Origin: Streptomyces spectabilis | Lineage (GTDB): Bacteria; Actinomycetota; Actinomycetes; Streptomycetales; Streptomycetaceae | Direction: 5' to 3' | Length of the DNA: 64,000 nucleotides | NCBI RefSeq assembly: GCF_008704795.1 | Contig: NZ_CP023690.1 | Coordinates: 62,001 to 126,000, forward strand | Shown: piece by piece, positions 36,763 to 46,118 of the stretch | How positions within the stretch are numbered: the stretch's first letter is position 1 | How the letters are laid out: every line of letters begins with the position of its first letter | The notes under the pieces: generated by a model | What the model was told of the DNA's origin: nothing | Seen by the model: only the letters and a program-made list of their open reading frames with translations | Databases searched by the model: none | Translations under genes and position numbers: made by a program

Positions 36763-37365
36763 CTACCCCTGGCGCCCGCACCGGATGCCGTACAGGGCCA
36801 GCTCCCAGATCCGCGCCAGCTGTTCGGGGGCGCTCTTGCAGGTGTCGCAGCCCTGGGCGGCGCAGCTGCGCAGGTAGGACTCCACCCCGGCCACCAGGTG
36901 CCCGACCAGGGCCAGGACGGTGCGCGGGTCGCAGCCCGCGCGCAGCTGGCCCGCGGGCATGGCCTCCAGCAGCCCCTCCACGGCCGGCAGCCAGGAGGAG
37001 GGCCACGGCGCGCCCTGCGGTGCGCTCTCGCGCTCGCGGGTCAGGCGGGCGGCGGCGCGCACCACCGCTTCCTCCTGGAGCAGCGCGGCCAGCTCCAGGG
37101 TGAGGTCCACGACCGTCTCCAGGGCCGCCTCACGGCCCGTCAGCAGCCGCTGGACGGCGTCGCGGGTGACGGTGAGCCCGCGCAGCTGCACGGTGTCGGC
37201 CAGCTCGTCCTTGGTGGGGAAGTGGAAGGTCAGCGCGCCCATGGAGATGCCCGCCGCCTTGCTGATCCGGCCCAGGGAGGTGCCGTGGAAACCGGCCCGG
37301 TCAAAGGCCTCGGCGGCGGCCTGCACCAGAGCCTCGCGGGTGCGTGCGGCGCGTTCCTGTTTCAC
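36763..37365 (-). CDS. TetR-family regulator, gamma-butyrolactone pseudo-receptor-like
   Basis: GTG 37365 follows AAGGGAG; 200 residues. The N domain (KQERAARTREALVQAAAEAF, GISMGALTFHFPTKDELAD) is of the ArpA/ScbR type. The ligand domain (VVDLTLELAALLQEEAVVRA) lacks the tryptophan seen in the equivalent helix of the receptor at 43063 (LSLVWAHQL), as in pseudo-receptors such as ScbR2 and JadR2 that bind antibiotics rather than hormones. Cysteines in RSCAAQGCDTCKSAP are unusual. It lies just before the MFS operon and is a likely local repressor of it. Confidence 0.75.
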   Translation of the reverse strand: MKQERAARTREALVQAAAEAFDRAGFHGTSLGRISKAAGISMGALTFHFPTKDELADTVQLRGLTVTRDAVQRLLTGREAALETVVDLTLELAALLQEEAVVRAAARLTRERESAPQGAPWPSSWLPAVEGLLEAMPAGQLRAGCDPRTVLALVGHLVAGVESYLRSCAAQGCDTCKSAPEQLARIWELALYGIRCGRQG

Positions 37366-37680
37366 TGTCGACTCCCTTGGGGACGTGGGACACCCCCGCG
37401 CACCACAGACCGGCGCAGGGGGGTGAAGGCGGTACATGAGCGGTCGGAGCGGGGCGCACGGCCGGCGCGGACGGCGGGCCCGCGCGGCCGGGCGGCGGGC
37501 CCGGCCCGCGCCCCGCCGCCGCGGGCCCCGGTGCCCGCCCGCCGCGGGCCGGGGACCGGCGCCCCGCGGGGCGCCCGCGCGGGGCCGCGGGCGGTCCGGG
37601 CGGAGCCGCGGGCGCCGCGGGCGGGCCGGCGTGTCCGGCCGCCGGCCCCGCCGGACACGGCGAAGGCGCCGGACACGCCG

Positions 37681-37754
37681 GGTGCGGCGGATGCGGCGGG
37701 TGCGGCAGATGCGGCGGACACGCCGGATGCAGCGGATGCGGCGGATGCGGCGGG
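37681..37754. repeat. 9-bp tandem repeat GGATGCGGC
   Basis: About eight imperfect 9-bp units (GATGCGGCG, GGTGCGGCG and variants). They lie in a 900-base gene-free, GC-rich gap (37366-38260) between the TetR gene and the IS701-like gene. I see no believable gene or promoter elsewhere in that gap; long frames there are Arg-rich artefacts. Confidence 0.6.
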
Positions 37755-38263
37755 CGGGCCGGGTACGGGGGCGGGAGCGGGGGGCTGCCGGTCCGGCCCG
37801 GGGCGGCGGGCACCGCCGGTGCGGGCCCGGGCGCCGTGTGCACCCGCCTGTGCGCCACCGAAGCCTCCCTTCCCCGCGACCGACGTACCGGACTTTGAGC
37901 CTCCGACGCGAAGAGAGCCACCACAACGCCAACGTGGGAAAGCCGCAGGGTTCTTTTTCCCTCCCCACTCCCCCTCTTTCCACAGTTTTTCGCCCTTTCG
38001 TCCGACCGGACACCGAAGGCCCGGACTCTCCCGCGAATCCCCCGAAGCCCCACACCACCCCCACCCGCCGGGACCGCACGGCCCACCGGGCGGCGGGGCG
38101 GGAGGGGGCGGTGCGGGCAGGGTGCCGGGGCGGCGTGCAGGGGCCCGCGGGGCGGGGCGCGGGCGGCGGCGCGCGGGGCCGGGGGGTGCCCGCGCGGGCG
38201 TGAAGTCCCGTGCCGGGCGCCGGAGTTCACCAAGTCGCACCGGTGCGCTCCCCGCTCTCGAAA

Positions 38264-38288
38264 ACAAAGCGAACGTTCGCTACGCTTT
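38264..38288. promoter_or_regulatory. ARE-like hormone-receptor operator 1
   Basis: The perfect palindrome AGCGAACGTTCGCT (38268-38281) sits inside an A-rich/T-rich frame (ACAAAGCGAAC ... CGCTTTT), about 40 bases before the ATG of the IS701-like gene. It aligns with 43706-43730 and 49021-49044 on GAAC-N3-CGYTA. Confidence 0.55.
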
Positions 38289-38320
38289 TTGGGTCGGACA
38301 CGTCACGGAGGGGAACGACC

Positions 38321-39508
38321 ATGGCCGGACAGCAGCAGGTGGGGGTGGCGTCAGCGGCGGGGGGCAGTGATCCGCTGCCGGCGTTCGCCGCGGCGCTCTT
38401 CGGGCATCTGCCGCGCGCCGATCAGCGGCGCTGGGCGCAGGGGTATCTGCAGGGACTGCTCTCGACGCCGGGCAAGAAGTCGGTGCGGCGCCTGGCGGCG
38501 GCGATCTCCGATTCGCCCACCGCCTCGCAGTCGCTGCAGCAGTTCATCAACGCCAGTCCCTGGGAGTGGGACCCGGCCCGCAAGGAGCTGACCCGGTATG
38601 TGGAGCAGCGGGGCGCCCCGCGGGCGTGGATCATCGCCACCGCGGTGCTGCCCAAGCGCGGCGGGCACTCCTGCGGGGTGCACCGCCGCTTCGTGCCCGA
38701 GGCCGGGCGCACCATCAACTGCCAGCTGGGCATCGGGGTGTTCCTGTCCCTGGGCGAGCTGCAGCTGCCGGTGGACTGGCGGCTGATGCTGCCCGAGCAG
38801 TGGAACGCCGACGAGCGGCTGCGCGAGCGCGCCCGGATCCCGGCCCTGGCCCGGCACCGGCCGCTGTGGGCGCACGCCGCGGACCTGGCGGCCACCCTGG
38901 CCCGGCGCACCCGGCACACCCCGGCGCCGGTGGTGGCCGACATGAGCGACCACACGGACGTCGCGCAGCTCATCGAGCAGCTGCACCGCCAGGGGCGCGC
39001 CATGGTGGTCTCGGTGCCGCCGGGCATGGGGGTGTGCCCGGCCACCGCCCGCACCACCGCCGCGCACCTGGGCGCCCACAGCCCCGGCGGGGCGCGGCAG
39101 TTCCTCTACCAGCACAGCACCCGCCACCCGCACGTGGTCACCGTCACCACGCCCGAGCACGGCCAGCGCCACATCCGGATCCTGTCCGGCCTGATCCGCC
39201 TGCCCGGCACCGCCCACACCCTGCGGATCTTCACCCAGTGGCGGCCCAGCCTGCAGCGCCCGGCCCGGGTGTGGGTCTCCAACCTCTTGGACGCGCGCCT
39301 GGACGAACTCATGGCCCTGGCCCAGCTGCACACCCGCACCCGCGCCACCATGACCCATCTGGAGGACGAGTGCGGGCTGCTGGACTTCGAGGGCCGCTCC
39401 TACCCCGGCTGGCACCACCACATGACCCTGGTCTCGGCCGCCTACGCCTACAGCCGCCTGTGCGCCCCGGCTAGCGCCGCCGCCCCGCCCCTGCCCCGCA
39501 CCGCCTGA
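38321..39508 (+). CDS. IS701-like DDE transposase homologue, probably domesticated
   Basis: ATG 38321 follows GGAGGGGAACG. The 395-residue protein has the IS701/DDE_5-type layout: RLAAAISDSPTASQSLQQF near the start, PRAWIIATAVLPKRGGHSCG, and an acidic PAPVVADMSDHTDV that fits a catalytic Asp. No flanking inverted repeats or target duplications are visible. It has its own ARE-like operator and a strong terminator, which suits a host-controlled gene better than a mobile element. Related proteins accompany hormone-controlled clusters; the function there is unclear. Confidence 0.7.
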   Translation: MAGQQQVGVASAAGGSDPLPAFAAALFGHLPRADQRRWAQGYLQGLLSTPGKKSVRRLAAAISDSPTASQSLQQFINASPWEWDPARKELTRYVEQRGAPRAWIIATAVLPKRGGHSCGVHRRFVPEAGRTINCQLGIGVFLSLGELQLPVDWRLMLPEQWNADERLRERARIPALARHRPLWAHAADLAATLARRTRHTPAPVVADMSDHTDVAQLIEQLHRQGRAMVVSVPPGMGVCPATARTTAAHLGAHSPGGARQFLYQHSTRHPHVVTVTTPEHGQRHIRILSGLIRLPGTAHTLRIFTQWRPSLQRPARVWVSNLLDARLDELMALAQLHTRTRATMTHLEDECGLLDFEGRSYPGWHHHMTLVSAAYAYSRLCAPASAAAPPLPRTA

Positions 39509-39512
39509 CCCT

Positions 39513-39557
39513 CCCCGGCCCCCGCCCGGGGGGCGGCACTCCGGGCGGGGGCCGGGG
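39513..39557. terminator. Bidirectional terminator, 17-bp stem
   Basis: CCCCGGCCCCCGCCCGG (39513-39529) pairs perfectly with 39541-39557, between the converging IS701-like and SDR genes. Confidence 0.75.
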
Positions 39558-39564
39558 GGTGGGG

Positions 39565-40350
39565 TCAGGCGGCGGTCCAGCCGCCGTCGACGGCCATCGC
39601 GGCCCCGGTGACGAACGAGGCCCGGCCGCTGCACAGCCAGGCCGCGGCCTGCGCCACCTCCTCGGGGCGGGCCATGCGCTTCTGCGCGGAGCGGGCCACG
39701 AAGGACTCCTCCAGGGCGGGCGCCTGGGCCAGGACATCGTCCATCAGCTCGGTACGGGTACTGCCCACCACCAGCGCGTTGACCCGGATGCCCCGGCCCC
39801 CGTACTCCTCGGCCGCGGCCCGCGTCAGGCCGATCACCCCGTGCTTGGCCGCCACATACGGCGCCGCCGCGCCGGTGGCCACCACCCCCGCGACACTGGC
39901 GGTATTGACGATCGCACCGCCGCGCCCGCCCGCGAGCATCTGCGTGACCTGCGCCTTCAGACAGTTCCAGGCCCCGCGCAGATTCACCTCCACGATCCGG
40001 TCGAACACCTCGTCGTCCGTCTCGTGCAGCCGCGTGCCCGCGGTCGCCCAGCCCGCGTTGTTGAACGCCGCGTCCAGCCCCCCGAAGACATTGACCGCCT
40101 CCTTCACCACCCGCACCGCGTCCTCGGCGACCGTGACGTCCCCCGCCACCGCCAGCGCCCGCCCGCCGCCCGCCTCGATCTCCCCGGCCAGCGCCCGCAG
40201 CCGCTCCTGACGCCGCGCCATCAGCACCACCGCCGCCCCCTCCGCCGCGAACAGCCGCGCCGCGGCCGCACCGATCCCGCTCGAGGCACCCGTAATCATC
40301 ACCGTCGCCCCGCCCAGCAGACCCCGCCCCGCTCCCAGAACATCCCTCAC
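39565..40350 (-). CDS. Short-chain dehydrogenase/reductase
   Basis: GTG 40350 after GGGGAGGGG gives 261 residues. Complete classical SDR motifs: TGASSGIG, NNAG, catalytic Ser in NTASVAG, YVAAK, and the C-terminal FVTGAAMAVDGGW. It reduces a carbonyl or oxidises an alcohol with NAD(P)H. Its place among receptor, NmrA-like reductase and afsA genes fits the ketoreductases that finish gamma-butyrolactone side chains (BarS1 type), but a tailoring role is also possible. Confidence 0.85.
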   Translation of the reverse strand: MRDVLGAGRGLLGGATVMITGASSGIGAAAARLFAAEGAAVVLMARRQERLRALAGEIEAGGGRALAVAGDVTVAEDAVRVVKEAVNVFGGLDAAFNNAGWATAGTRLHETDDEVFDRIVEVNLRGAWNCLKAQVTQMLAGGRGGAIVNTASVAGVVATGAAAPYVAAKHGVIGLTRAAAEEYGGRGIRVNALVVGSTRTELMDDVLAQAPALEESFVARSAQKRMARPEEVAQAAAWLCSGRASFVTGAAMAVDGGWTAA

Positions 40351-40420
40351 CAGCAAACCCCTCCCCGATCCGATCCCGTATGAGTCCCGCACCCGCACCG
40401 GCCCCCCGGCCCACGGACAC

Positions 40421-40550
40421 ACCGGCGTACCGGCGTGCTGATGTGCCGGTACGCCGGTGCCGGTGTACCGACTTGCTGACGTGCCGACGTACGGATGTGC
40501 CGACGTGCTGGTGCACCGGCGTACTGGTGTGCCGGCCTGCCGGGGTGTCT
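40421..40550. repeat. Degenerate GTGCCGACGTAC-type repeats
   Basis: About 130 bases of irregular 9-12-bp units (ACCGGCGTAC, GTGCCGGTAC, GTGCCGACGTAC) in the 390-base gap between SDR and NmrA-like genes. The remainder of the gap shows nothing recognisable. Confidence 0.5.
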
Positions 40551-40738
40551 GCGCACCCGGGCCCGGCGGCCGCAGACGCCCCGGGCGGGCGGATCCCGCA
40601 CACCGGCAGCAGAAACCTTTCCCCGCCCCCGGACCCCACAGGCCACAGGCCGCAAGCCCCTGTCCCCGGGCCCGGAAGGGGAAGCGGTGCCCGCCGGGCG
40701 GCGGGGCGCGGGCGCCCGGCCCCCTGCCCGGGGCCGGG

Positions 40739-41586
40739 CTAGCGGAAGAAGCGGGCATGGCGCCGGGCCCAGTCGGCGAAGTCGGCCGGTGCGCGGCCCG
40801 TCACCTGCCGCACCGCCTGGCTCACGCCCGCCTTCGCCCCGGCCCGCTGGCGTTCGGCGCTCTCCAGCAGGGCCCGCGCATACGGTTCGGGATACCGCGC
40901 GCGCCACAGCCGCCACGCTTCCTGCACGTCCAGTTCCTCGAACCGCAGCGGCCGCCCCAGCACCCGCGCCAGCACGGCCGTCTGCTCCCGCGCGCACACC
41001 GGCCCCGGCCCGGTCAGCTCGTAACAGCGCCCCGCATGGCCCGGCGCGGTCAGCACCCGCGCGGCCACCGCCGCCACATCCGCGGGATCCACGCACGCGT
41101 TCACCGACGCCCCGTACACCGCGCGCACCACCCCCTGGCGCCTGACCGACGGCGCCCAGCCAAGCGCCTTGGACATGAACGCCCGCGGCCGCAGCAGCGT
41201 CCACGGCAGACCGCACGCCCGCAGCCGCTCCTCGCACGCCCGCTGCCAGCACGTGATCACATCCCCCGCGCCGGGATCCGTCACCGCGAGCGCGGACAGC
41301 TTCACCACATGCCCCACCCCCGCCCGCACCGCCGCCCGGAGCACCCGCTCATCGTGATCGGGGCGCAGCGGGTCACTGGTGATCAGCAGCAGCGCGTCCC
41401 CGCCCGCCAGCGCCCGCTCCAGCGAGCGCCGGTCGGCGAAATCGGCCCGTACCTTCTCGCCCCCCACCCCGCCCGCGCCGCCGCCCGCGGATCACGCGTC
41501 AGCGCCCGCACCTCATACCGCGCCTCCAGCATCTCCACCACCAGCCGCCCCACCGTCCCCGAAGCCCCCGCCACCACCACCCGCAC
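40739..41586 (-). CDS. NmrA-like NAD(P)-binding reductase, apparently frameshifted
   Basis: The N-terminal Rossmann segment VRVVVAGASGTVGRLVVEML and ALTRDPRAAARAG are in one frame, and the rest (EKVRADFADRRSLERALAGG, VKLSALAVTDPGAGDVITCW, PWTLLRPRAFMSKALGWAPS) in another. One missing G within the G-runs at 41461-41475 would join them into about 280 residues, the usual length. GTG 41586 has no strong ribosome site; the frame stays open upstream into a Gly-rich repeat. Homologues reduce intermediates of gamma-butyrolactone hormones (ScbB/JadW2 types), fitting the afsA and receptor neighbours. Confidence 0.7.
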
Positions 41587-43041
41587 ACCACCCGAACCGC
41601 CCCCACCACCACGCCCACGCCCACGCCCGCCTCCGCCTCCGGCACGGGAGCCGGAGCCAGTGCCGAGGCCAGGGCCAGTGCTGGAGGCGGGGCCGGTGCC
41701 GGAGGCGGTGCCAGGGTCGGAGGCGGTCACACTGCCCGCTCCACGTATCCCGCCCACACCCCCCGCATCACCTGCATCACCTGCATCACCTGCACTGCTC
41801 CCGCCACCCGCACCACCAACACCTCCCCCACCACCTGCACTACCAGCACTTCCCCTGGCGCCCGCGCCACCGGCGCCGCCCCTGGCGCCCGCACCGGCTG
41901 CCGCACACATACGGCCCGTATCCCCCGCACCGCCCCAACTGCCCCCGCCCCCGGCACCGCCCTCGCCCGCCGCGCCAACTGCCGTACGCCTACGGCCCGT
42001 GCCCCCGCCACCGCCCGGGGCACCCGCGCCGCGCTCCGGGCCCCCCGCGCGGACGCCGACATGGGCGCTGTGGGGGCCCCGGCCCCTCAAGTCCGGGTAC
42101 GGCGCGCCGCCCGAAGCCCCGCCGCCCGCACCGCATGCACCGACCGCGCAGCCGGTACCGGCCCCGCCGTCCTCGCCGCGCGGGCCACCCGCACCGGCTG
42201 CCGCACACGCACCGCCATCACCACACCCGCCCCCCGCACCGCCCGCAACACCCGTACTCCCCACATCACATGAGGCATCCGCGCCGCCCGCACCACACCC
42301 GCTGCCCGTCTCCCCCGCACCACCAGTACCGCCCCCGCCACCGGTACGGCCGCTGCCGCCTCCGCCGGCCCCGCCACGCACACATCCCGCGCCGGCCGCC
42401 CCACCCGCAGGGCCGGTGCCGCAGCTACTGTCCACACCACCCGGACCGTCCCGCCCGACCTCGCGGCCGGCAGTGACCGCACTCCCCGTACGGGCGACGG
42501 CACCGACAGCCCCCGCACCGCCTGTACCAGCTCCACCACGCCCGCCACCCGCACGGCCCGCACTGCCAGCCCCGCACGCACCACCAGCACCGCCCGGCCA
42601 GCCACCTGCACCCTCCGGACCACCCGCACCCGATACCCCGTCAACTCCCCCGGCCCCGCCCGCCCCGCCCGCACCGGCCGCACCGCGCACGCCACCCGCA
42701 CTGGCCGCACTGGCCGCGCTGGCCGCACTGGCCGCACTGGCCGCACTGGCCGCACTGGCCGGGCCGAACGCGCCGCTCACCCCCTCGGCACCCCCCGTAC
42801 CACCCACGCGGTCGCCGCCACCGGCACCGCCCGCACGGCCGCCTCTACGGCCGGCGAGGTCCGCGCGGGCACCGAGGTCCGCGCGGGCGGCACGGTCCGT
42901 ACTCCCCTCACGGCCCGCACCGCCCACGGCATCCGCCTGGCCCGCGCGCTGGGCACGACCGGCCCGGCCCGCGCGGCCCGGCCCGTCCGTCTTGTCGTCC
43001 GTCTCGCCCCGGGCTGTGAACGCCCCTGCCGGTAACGACAC
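41587..43041 (-). repeat. Gly/Ala-rich low-complexity open stretch (PGRS-like)
   Basis: About 1.45 kb with no stop on the minus strand, coding mainly GGAGG/GGAGAG patterns and running in frame into the NmrA-like reductase; the plus strand reads as Pro/Ala. Perfect 9-bp tandem copies occur inside (42698-42760). It has no ribosome site at its first ATG (43041), which lies 22 bases after the receptor stop. Either it is a Gly-rich N-terminal extension or non-coding repeat expansion; I favour repeat. Confidence 0.5.
42698..42760. repeat. Seven 9-bp tandem copies of GCACTGGCC
   Basis: Seven direct units, six identical and one GCGCTGGCC, in the low-complexity block. In the minus frame they code Ala-Ser-Ala-type repeats. 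Confidence 0.85.
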
Positions 43042-43062
43042 CCCCGCCCCCTCTTTTGTCGG

Positions 43063-43680
43063 CTACTGGCCCCGGCCGGGATCCAGATCGATCGCGGCCG
43101 CGGCCTGCGCGCACGCGATGCCCGGCAGCAGCAGCTGCCACATGTGCACGATCCGCTGCGGCAGCGACGCCGTCGTCCCGGTCAGATGCGCGTGCTGCTG
43201 CGTCCCCGTCATCGCCCCGACCACGAACTCCGCCACCACCTCGGGCTCCACCCCCGGCGCCAGCTCCCCCTGCTCGCGCGCCACTTCCAGCCAGCCCTGG
43301 AAAATCTTCTCCCACTCGTAGAACGACGTGTCGTCCTCGATCCCGTGGCTGCGCTGCTCCACCGCCAGCCGCACACCCGCCCGCAGCAGCGGATTCACAT
43401 TCAACTGATGCGCCCACACCAGCGACAGGTCCACCAGCCGCTGCAGCCCCTGCGAATGCACCCGCGGCACCATCACCTCCGGCTGCGCGCGGATCACCGC
43501 ACGCGCCAGCGCCTCCTTGTTCTCGAAATGGAAGTAGACGGCCCCCAGCGTCACCCCCGCCCGCCGCATGATCTCCCGCATACTCGCCCCCCGGTACCCC
43601 AGCTCGTCGAAAGCCAGCGCCGCCGCCCGCAGAATGTCATCCCGGGTCTTCACAGCACGCTCCTGCTTGGGCTCCACCAT
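43063..43680 (-). CDS. Gamma-butyrolactone autoregulator receptor (ArpA/ScbR family)
   Basis: ATG 43680 gives 205 residues starting MVEPKQERAVKTRDDIL, the usual receptor start; GTG 43707 overlaps the operator and is less likely. The DNA-binding part (REIMRRAGVTLGAVYFHFEN) and the ligand helix LSLVWAHQLNVNPLLRAGVR, with Trp, match true hormone receptors. Such proteins repress ARE-controlled promoters until the hormone binds. An ARE-like palindrome lies 26 bases before the ATG, so it is probably autoregulated. It is transcribed towards the NmrA-like gene. Confidence 0.85.
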   Translation of the reverse strand: MVEPKQERAVKTRDDILRAAALAFDELGYRGASMREIMRRAGVTLGAVYFHFENKEALARAVIRAQPEVMVPRVHSQGLQRLVDLSLVWAHQLNVNPLLRAGVRLAVEQRSHGIEDDTSFYEWEKIFQGWLEVAREQGELAPGVEPEVVAEFVVGAMTGTQQHAHLTGTTASLPQRIVHMWQLLLPGIACAQAAAAIDLDPGRGQ

Positions 43681-43705
43681 CGAGCGTCCCCTGCCCTTCC
43701 TCGCC

Positions 43706-43730
43706 ACAAAAACGAACGGCCGTTATTTTA
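43706..43730. promoter_or_regulatory. ARE-like hormone-receptor operator 2
   Basis: ACAAAAACGAACGGCCGTTA followed by TTTTA; the perfect core AACGGCCGTT (43715-43724) is flanked by AAAA and TTTT. It lies directly upstream of the receptor gene, consistent with autoregulation. Confidence 0.6.
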
Positions 43731-44829
43731 CGCCCCGCCCCGCCCCCGCACCAGGCCGCCAACCCCACCCAAACCCACCCCCGGACACCTACCCCCCGGC
43801 CCCGCCACCCGGCCCCCGCCGGATCACGCCAACACCCCCGGCACGATCAACACCCCCCCAGACACCCCCGGACGGCCCACACCCCGCCCCCCGGCACCGG
43901 GCGGGCCGACTCCACGGAACAGCAGTCCGGCACGACGAGACCACCGGCACAACAGGCGGGCCAGGCCGCACAGTTGCAGACAACAGGCCGCGCCCGGCCG
44001 GACCCGCACAGCACAGCCCGCGGCCCGCGCCAGCGCATCCCCCAAGCCCCGCAGGCAGCCGCGCGCGGCGGCACCACCGGCCCCGCCAGGACCGGTCCGG
44101 GCAGAGCAGGCCACCGCCCGCACCCCGAAGAACCCGCAACAGGCCTGCCCGGACAGGCACATGCGCTGACGGGCACAGCACCGGACACGGCCACCGCCTC
44201 CCCCGGGGAGCGGCCGGGACACAGCCAGCAGCCTTCCCGGGCAAGCGACCGGACGCGGCGGCGGCCTCCCCGGGTGAGCAGCCCGGTGCGATGGCTGCTT
44301 TCCCCGGTGAGCGGCCGGATGCGGGGGCAGTATGAGCGGGCCGTGCGCCGGGACGGGCAGCATCTTCAGGCCGCTGCCGTACGCCTCCGCCGGGCCACCG
44401 GCCCCGCGGCCGCAGCCGGCACACCGCCACGAGCCACCGGCATCCGGCCCCGCGCCCCTGGAACCCGCCGCCGGACCCGGCCCGACCCGGGCCCCGCCGC
44501 CCCGTACTGCGCAAACCGGCCACCCGCCCGAAGACACCGGCACGGACACCGCACCCGGACGCCGACCCACCGCCCGCAGCCACAGCAACACCCGGCCACC
44601 GACACCCCCGCCCCCGCCCCCGCCCCCGCCCCCGCGAGCCGGACAGAACCGGAACCAGACCCGCCCGGACTCCAGCAACCTCCCCCCCGGGGGGGGCGAC
44701 CCGGCCTGCCGGAACGCCGCCCGTCCCCGGCACGACGGGAATCCCTGAAATCCCCACCCCCTGCTAAGGGGTAGGTCAGACCTGCTCATCTGGGTTCCCC
44801 GCCCTGAGCCAGCCGGCCCGTGGTGGAGT

Positions 44830-44918
44830 GCCGCAGCGGAGCGGCCGCCCGATAGGGCGGGGCGAGTTGTCCAGGGTGAGCGAAGCTCAGCGCGCAGCGC
44901 CGCCGCAGGCGCCCCTGG
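44830..44918. other. Cluster of short hairpins with a three-way-junction shape
   Basis: GCCGC/GCGGC and CCGCCC-GATA-GGGCGG hairpins are followed by an outer CCAGGG/CCCTGG stem (44871-44876 with 44913-44918) enclosing TGAGC-GAA-GCTCA and GCGCC-GCCGCA-GGCGC. It lies in the 1.7-kb gene-free gap 43733-45497. The rest of that gap is C-rich with no believable gene. This could be a structured RNA or a relic of telomere-like or mobile DNA. Confidence 0.35.
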
Positions 44919-45370
44919 CCCCCCGGCACGGCCCGCGCCCTGCATGAGCGGGCGGCCCCGTTCCTCGTTGTTCGACAGCAACCGAATGGGGAACCCGAGC
45001 GAGCCCGGGGCATTCCGCCGGTTTCCCCTCACGCCCCGGCCCGGCAGTTGGCCACCGGCCCCCGCTCACCGACGGACCCGGACCCACGCCCGGCCCGCGG
45101 CGGACCACCGGCACACCGCCGCACCCGGTGGACGGTGACCGCACCCCGGAAAAACCGGAACCGGAAAGAGAACACCCCTCCCGCCGAACCACACAGCCAC
45201 GGCCCCGAGGACTTCCGCCGCACCGAATCACCGCACGCCCCGCCCCGCGCGCCCGCTCGGTACCGGCCCCGACAGGAGCGCCCCGCACCCCGGCAGCGGC
45301 CGCAGTCCCGCGAAAGCGAAGACCGGCGACAGCCCGCCAGCCCGCCAGCCCGTCGGCCCGTCAGGGAAAA

Positions 45371-45406
45371 GGCACCATCCGCCGCCCGCAGGCGGCGGAT
45401 GGTGCC
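45371..45406 (-). terminator. Terminator after the GNAT gene
   Basis: GGCACCATCCGCCGCC (45371-45386) pairs exactly with 45391-45406 around CGCA, 92 bases past the GNAT stop. Confidence 0.75.
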
Positions 45407-45497
45407 GCGGCCGACGCCCCCCGGGGGACGCAGGAACAGGAGCCAGAAGCCAGGGGCAGGGGTCAGGGGTCTTGTGGCGGCCGGCGGCCGGGCCGGC

Positions 45498-46031
45498 TCA
45501 CGCCTGGAACTCGGTGAGGTCGATGCCGTGCACCCGCACCGGATAGCCGTACACCGGGTGCGCCATCTCCCGCTCGGGCACCATCCCGAGCTTGCGGATG
45601 ACGTTCTCCGAAGCGCTGTCCCCCACCCGGCTGACACTGATCACACGGTCCAGACCCCGGTCCTGCAGGGCGAACTCCAGCGTGGCATGGGCGGCCTCGG
45701 AGGCATACCCCTGCCCCCAGAACTGCGAGCCGATCCGCCAGCCCACCGCCACCCCGGGCAGCACCTGCGCCAGCGCCTCGGGCACGGACAGCCCCGCAAA
45801 ACCGATCAGCTCACCCGAGGCCAGCAGCTCGACGGCGAAGAGCCCGAAACCCTCCTCGTCCCACTCCTGCTCCCACCGCTCGATGTCCTCGGCCGTACGC
45901 TCCAGGTCCCGCACCGAACCGTCCCCGATCCAGCGCATGACCCGCAGGTCCGCATGAATGTCCGCCATCGGCACAAGGTCATCGTCCTGCCAGCCACGCA
46001 GCAGGAGACGGGGAGTACGGATCTCAGTCAT
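45498..46031 (-). CDS. GNAT-family N-acetyltransferase (RimJ/RimL-like)
   Basis: A 177-residue protein with the start TEIRTPRLLLRGWQDDDLVP, acetyl-CoA loop WRIGSQFWGQGYASEA and the late strand ASENVIRKLGMVPER, typical of RimJ/RimL relatives that acetylate protein N termini, amino sugars or small amines. ATG 46031. A CACCCG hexamer repeat lies just upstream. It may be self-resistance or unrelated to the cluster. Confidence 0.85.
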   Translation of the reverse strand: MTEIRTPRLLLRGWQDDDLVPMADIHADLRVMRWIGDGSVRDLERTAEDIERWEQEWDEEGFGLFAVELLASGELIGFAGLSVPEALAQVLPGVAVGWRIGSQFWGQGYASEAAHATLEFALQDRGLDRVISVSRVGDSASENVIRKLGMVPEREMAHPVYGYPVRVHGIDLTEFQA

Positions 46032-46088
46032 CCCCCCATCCTGCCCAACCCAACACCCCCACCACCAATCCAGACCCCACCTCCACCC

Positions 46089-46118
46089 CACCCGCACCCG
46101 CACCCGCACCCGCACCCG
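46089..46118. repeat. Five tandem CACCCG hexamers
   Basis: Five exact copies in the promoter-side gap of the GNAT gene (46032-46787), which is otherwise C-rich, G-poor and without a supported gene. Confidence 0.7.

Noticed and set aside
37366..38260. Arg-rich frames upstream of the TetR gene
   Set aside because: They are translations of a 9-bp tandem repeat and GC filler; the TetR start at 37365 has its own ribosome site.
38321..39508. Intact insertion sequence around the IS701-like gene
   Set aside because: No terminal inverted repeats or target-site duplication are visible, and the ARE-like operator and terminator fit a resident gene.
40457..43321. A 954-codon Pro/Ala-rich plus-strand frame
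   Set aside because: Low-complexity complement of the Gly-rich block and of the NmrA-like gene; no ribosome site or domain.
43789..45480. Several 100-400-codon frames in the receptor-GNAT gap
   Set aside because: They overlap on both strands, have no ribosome site or family-like segment, and reflect C-rich composition.
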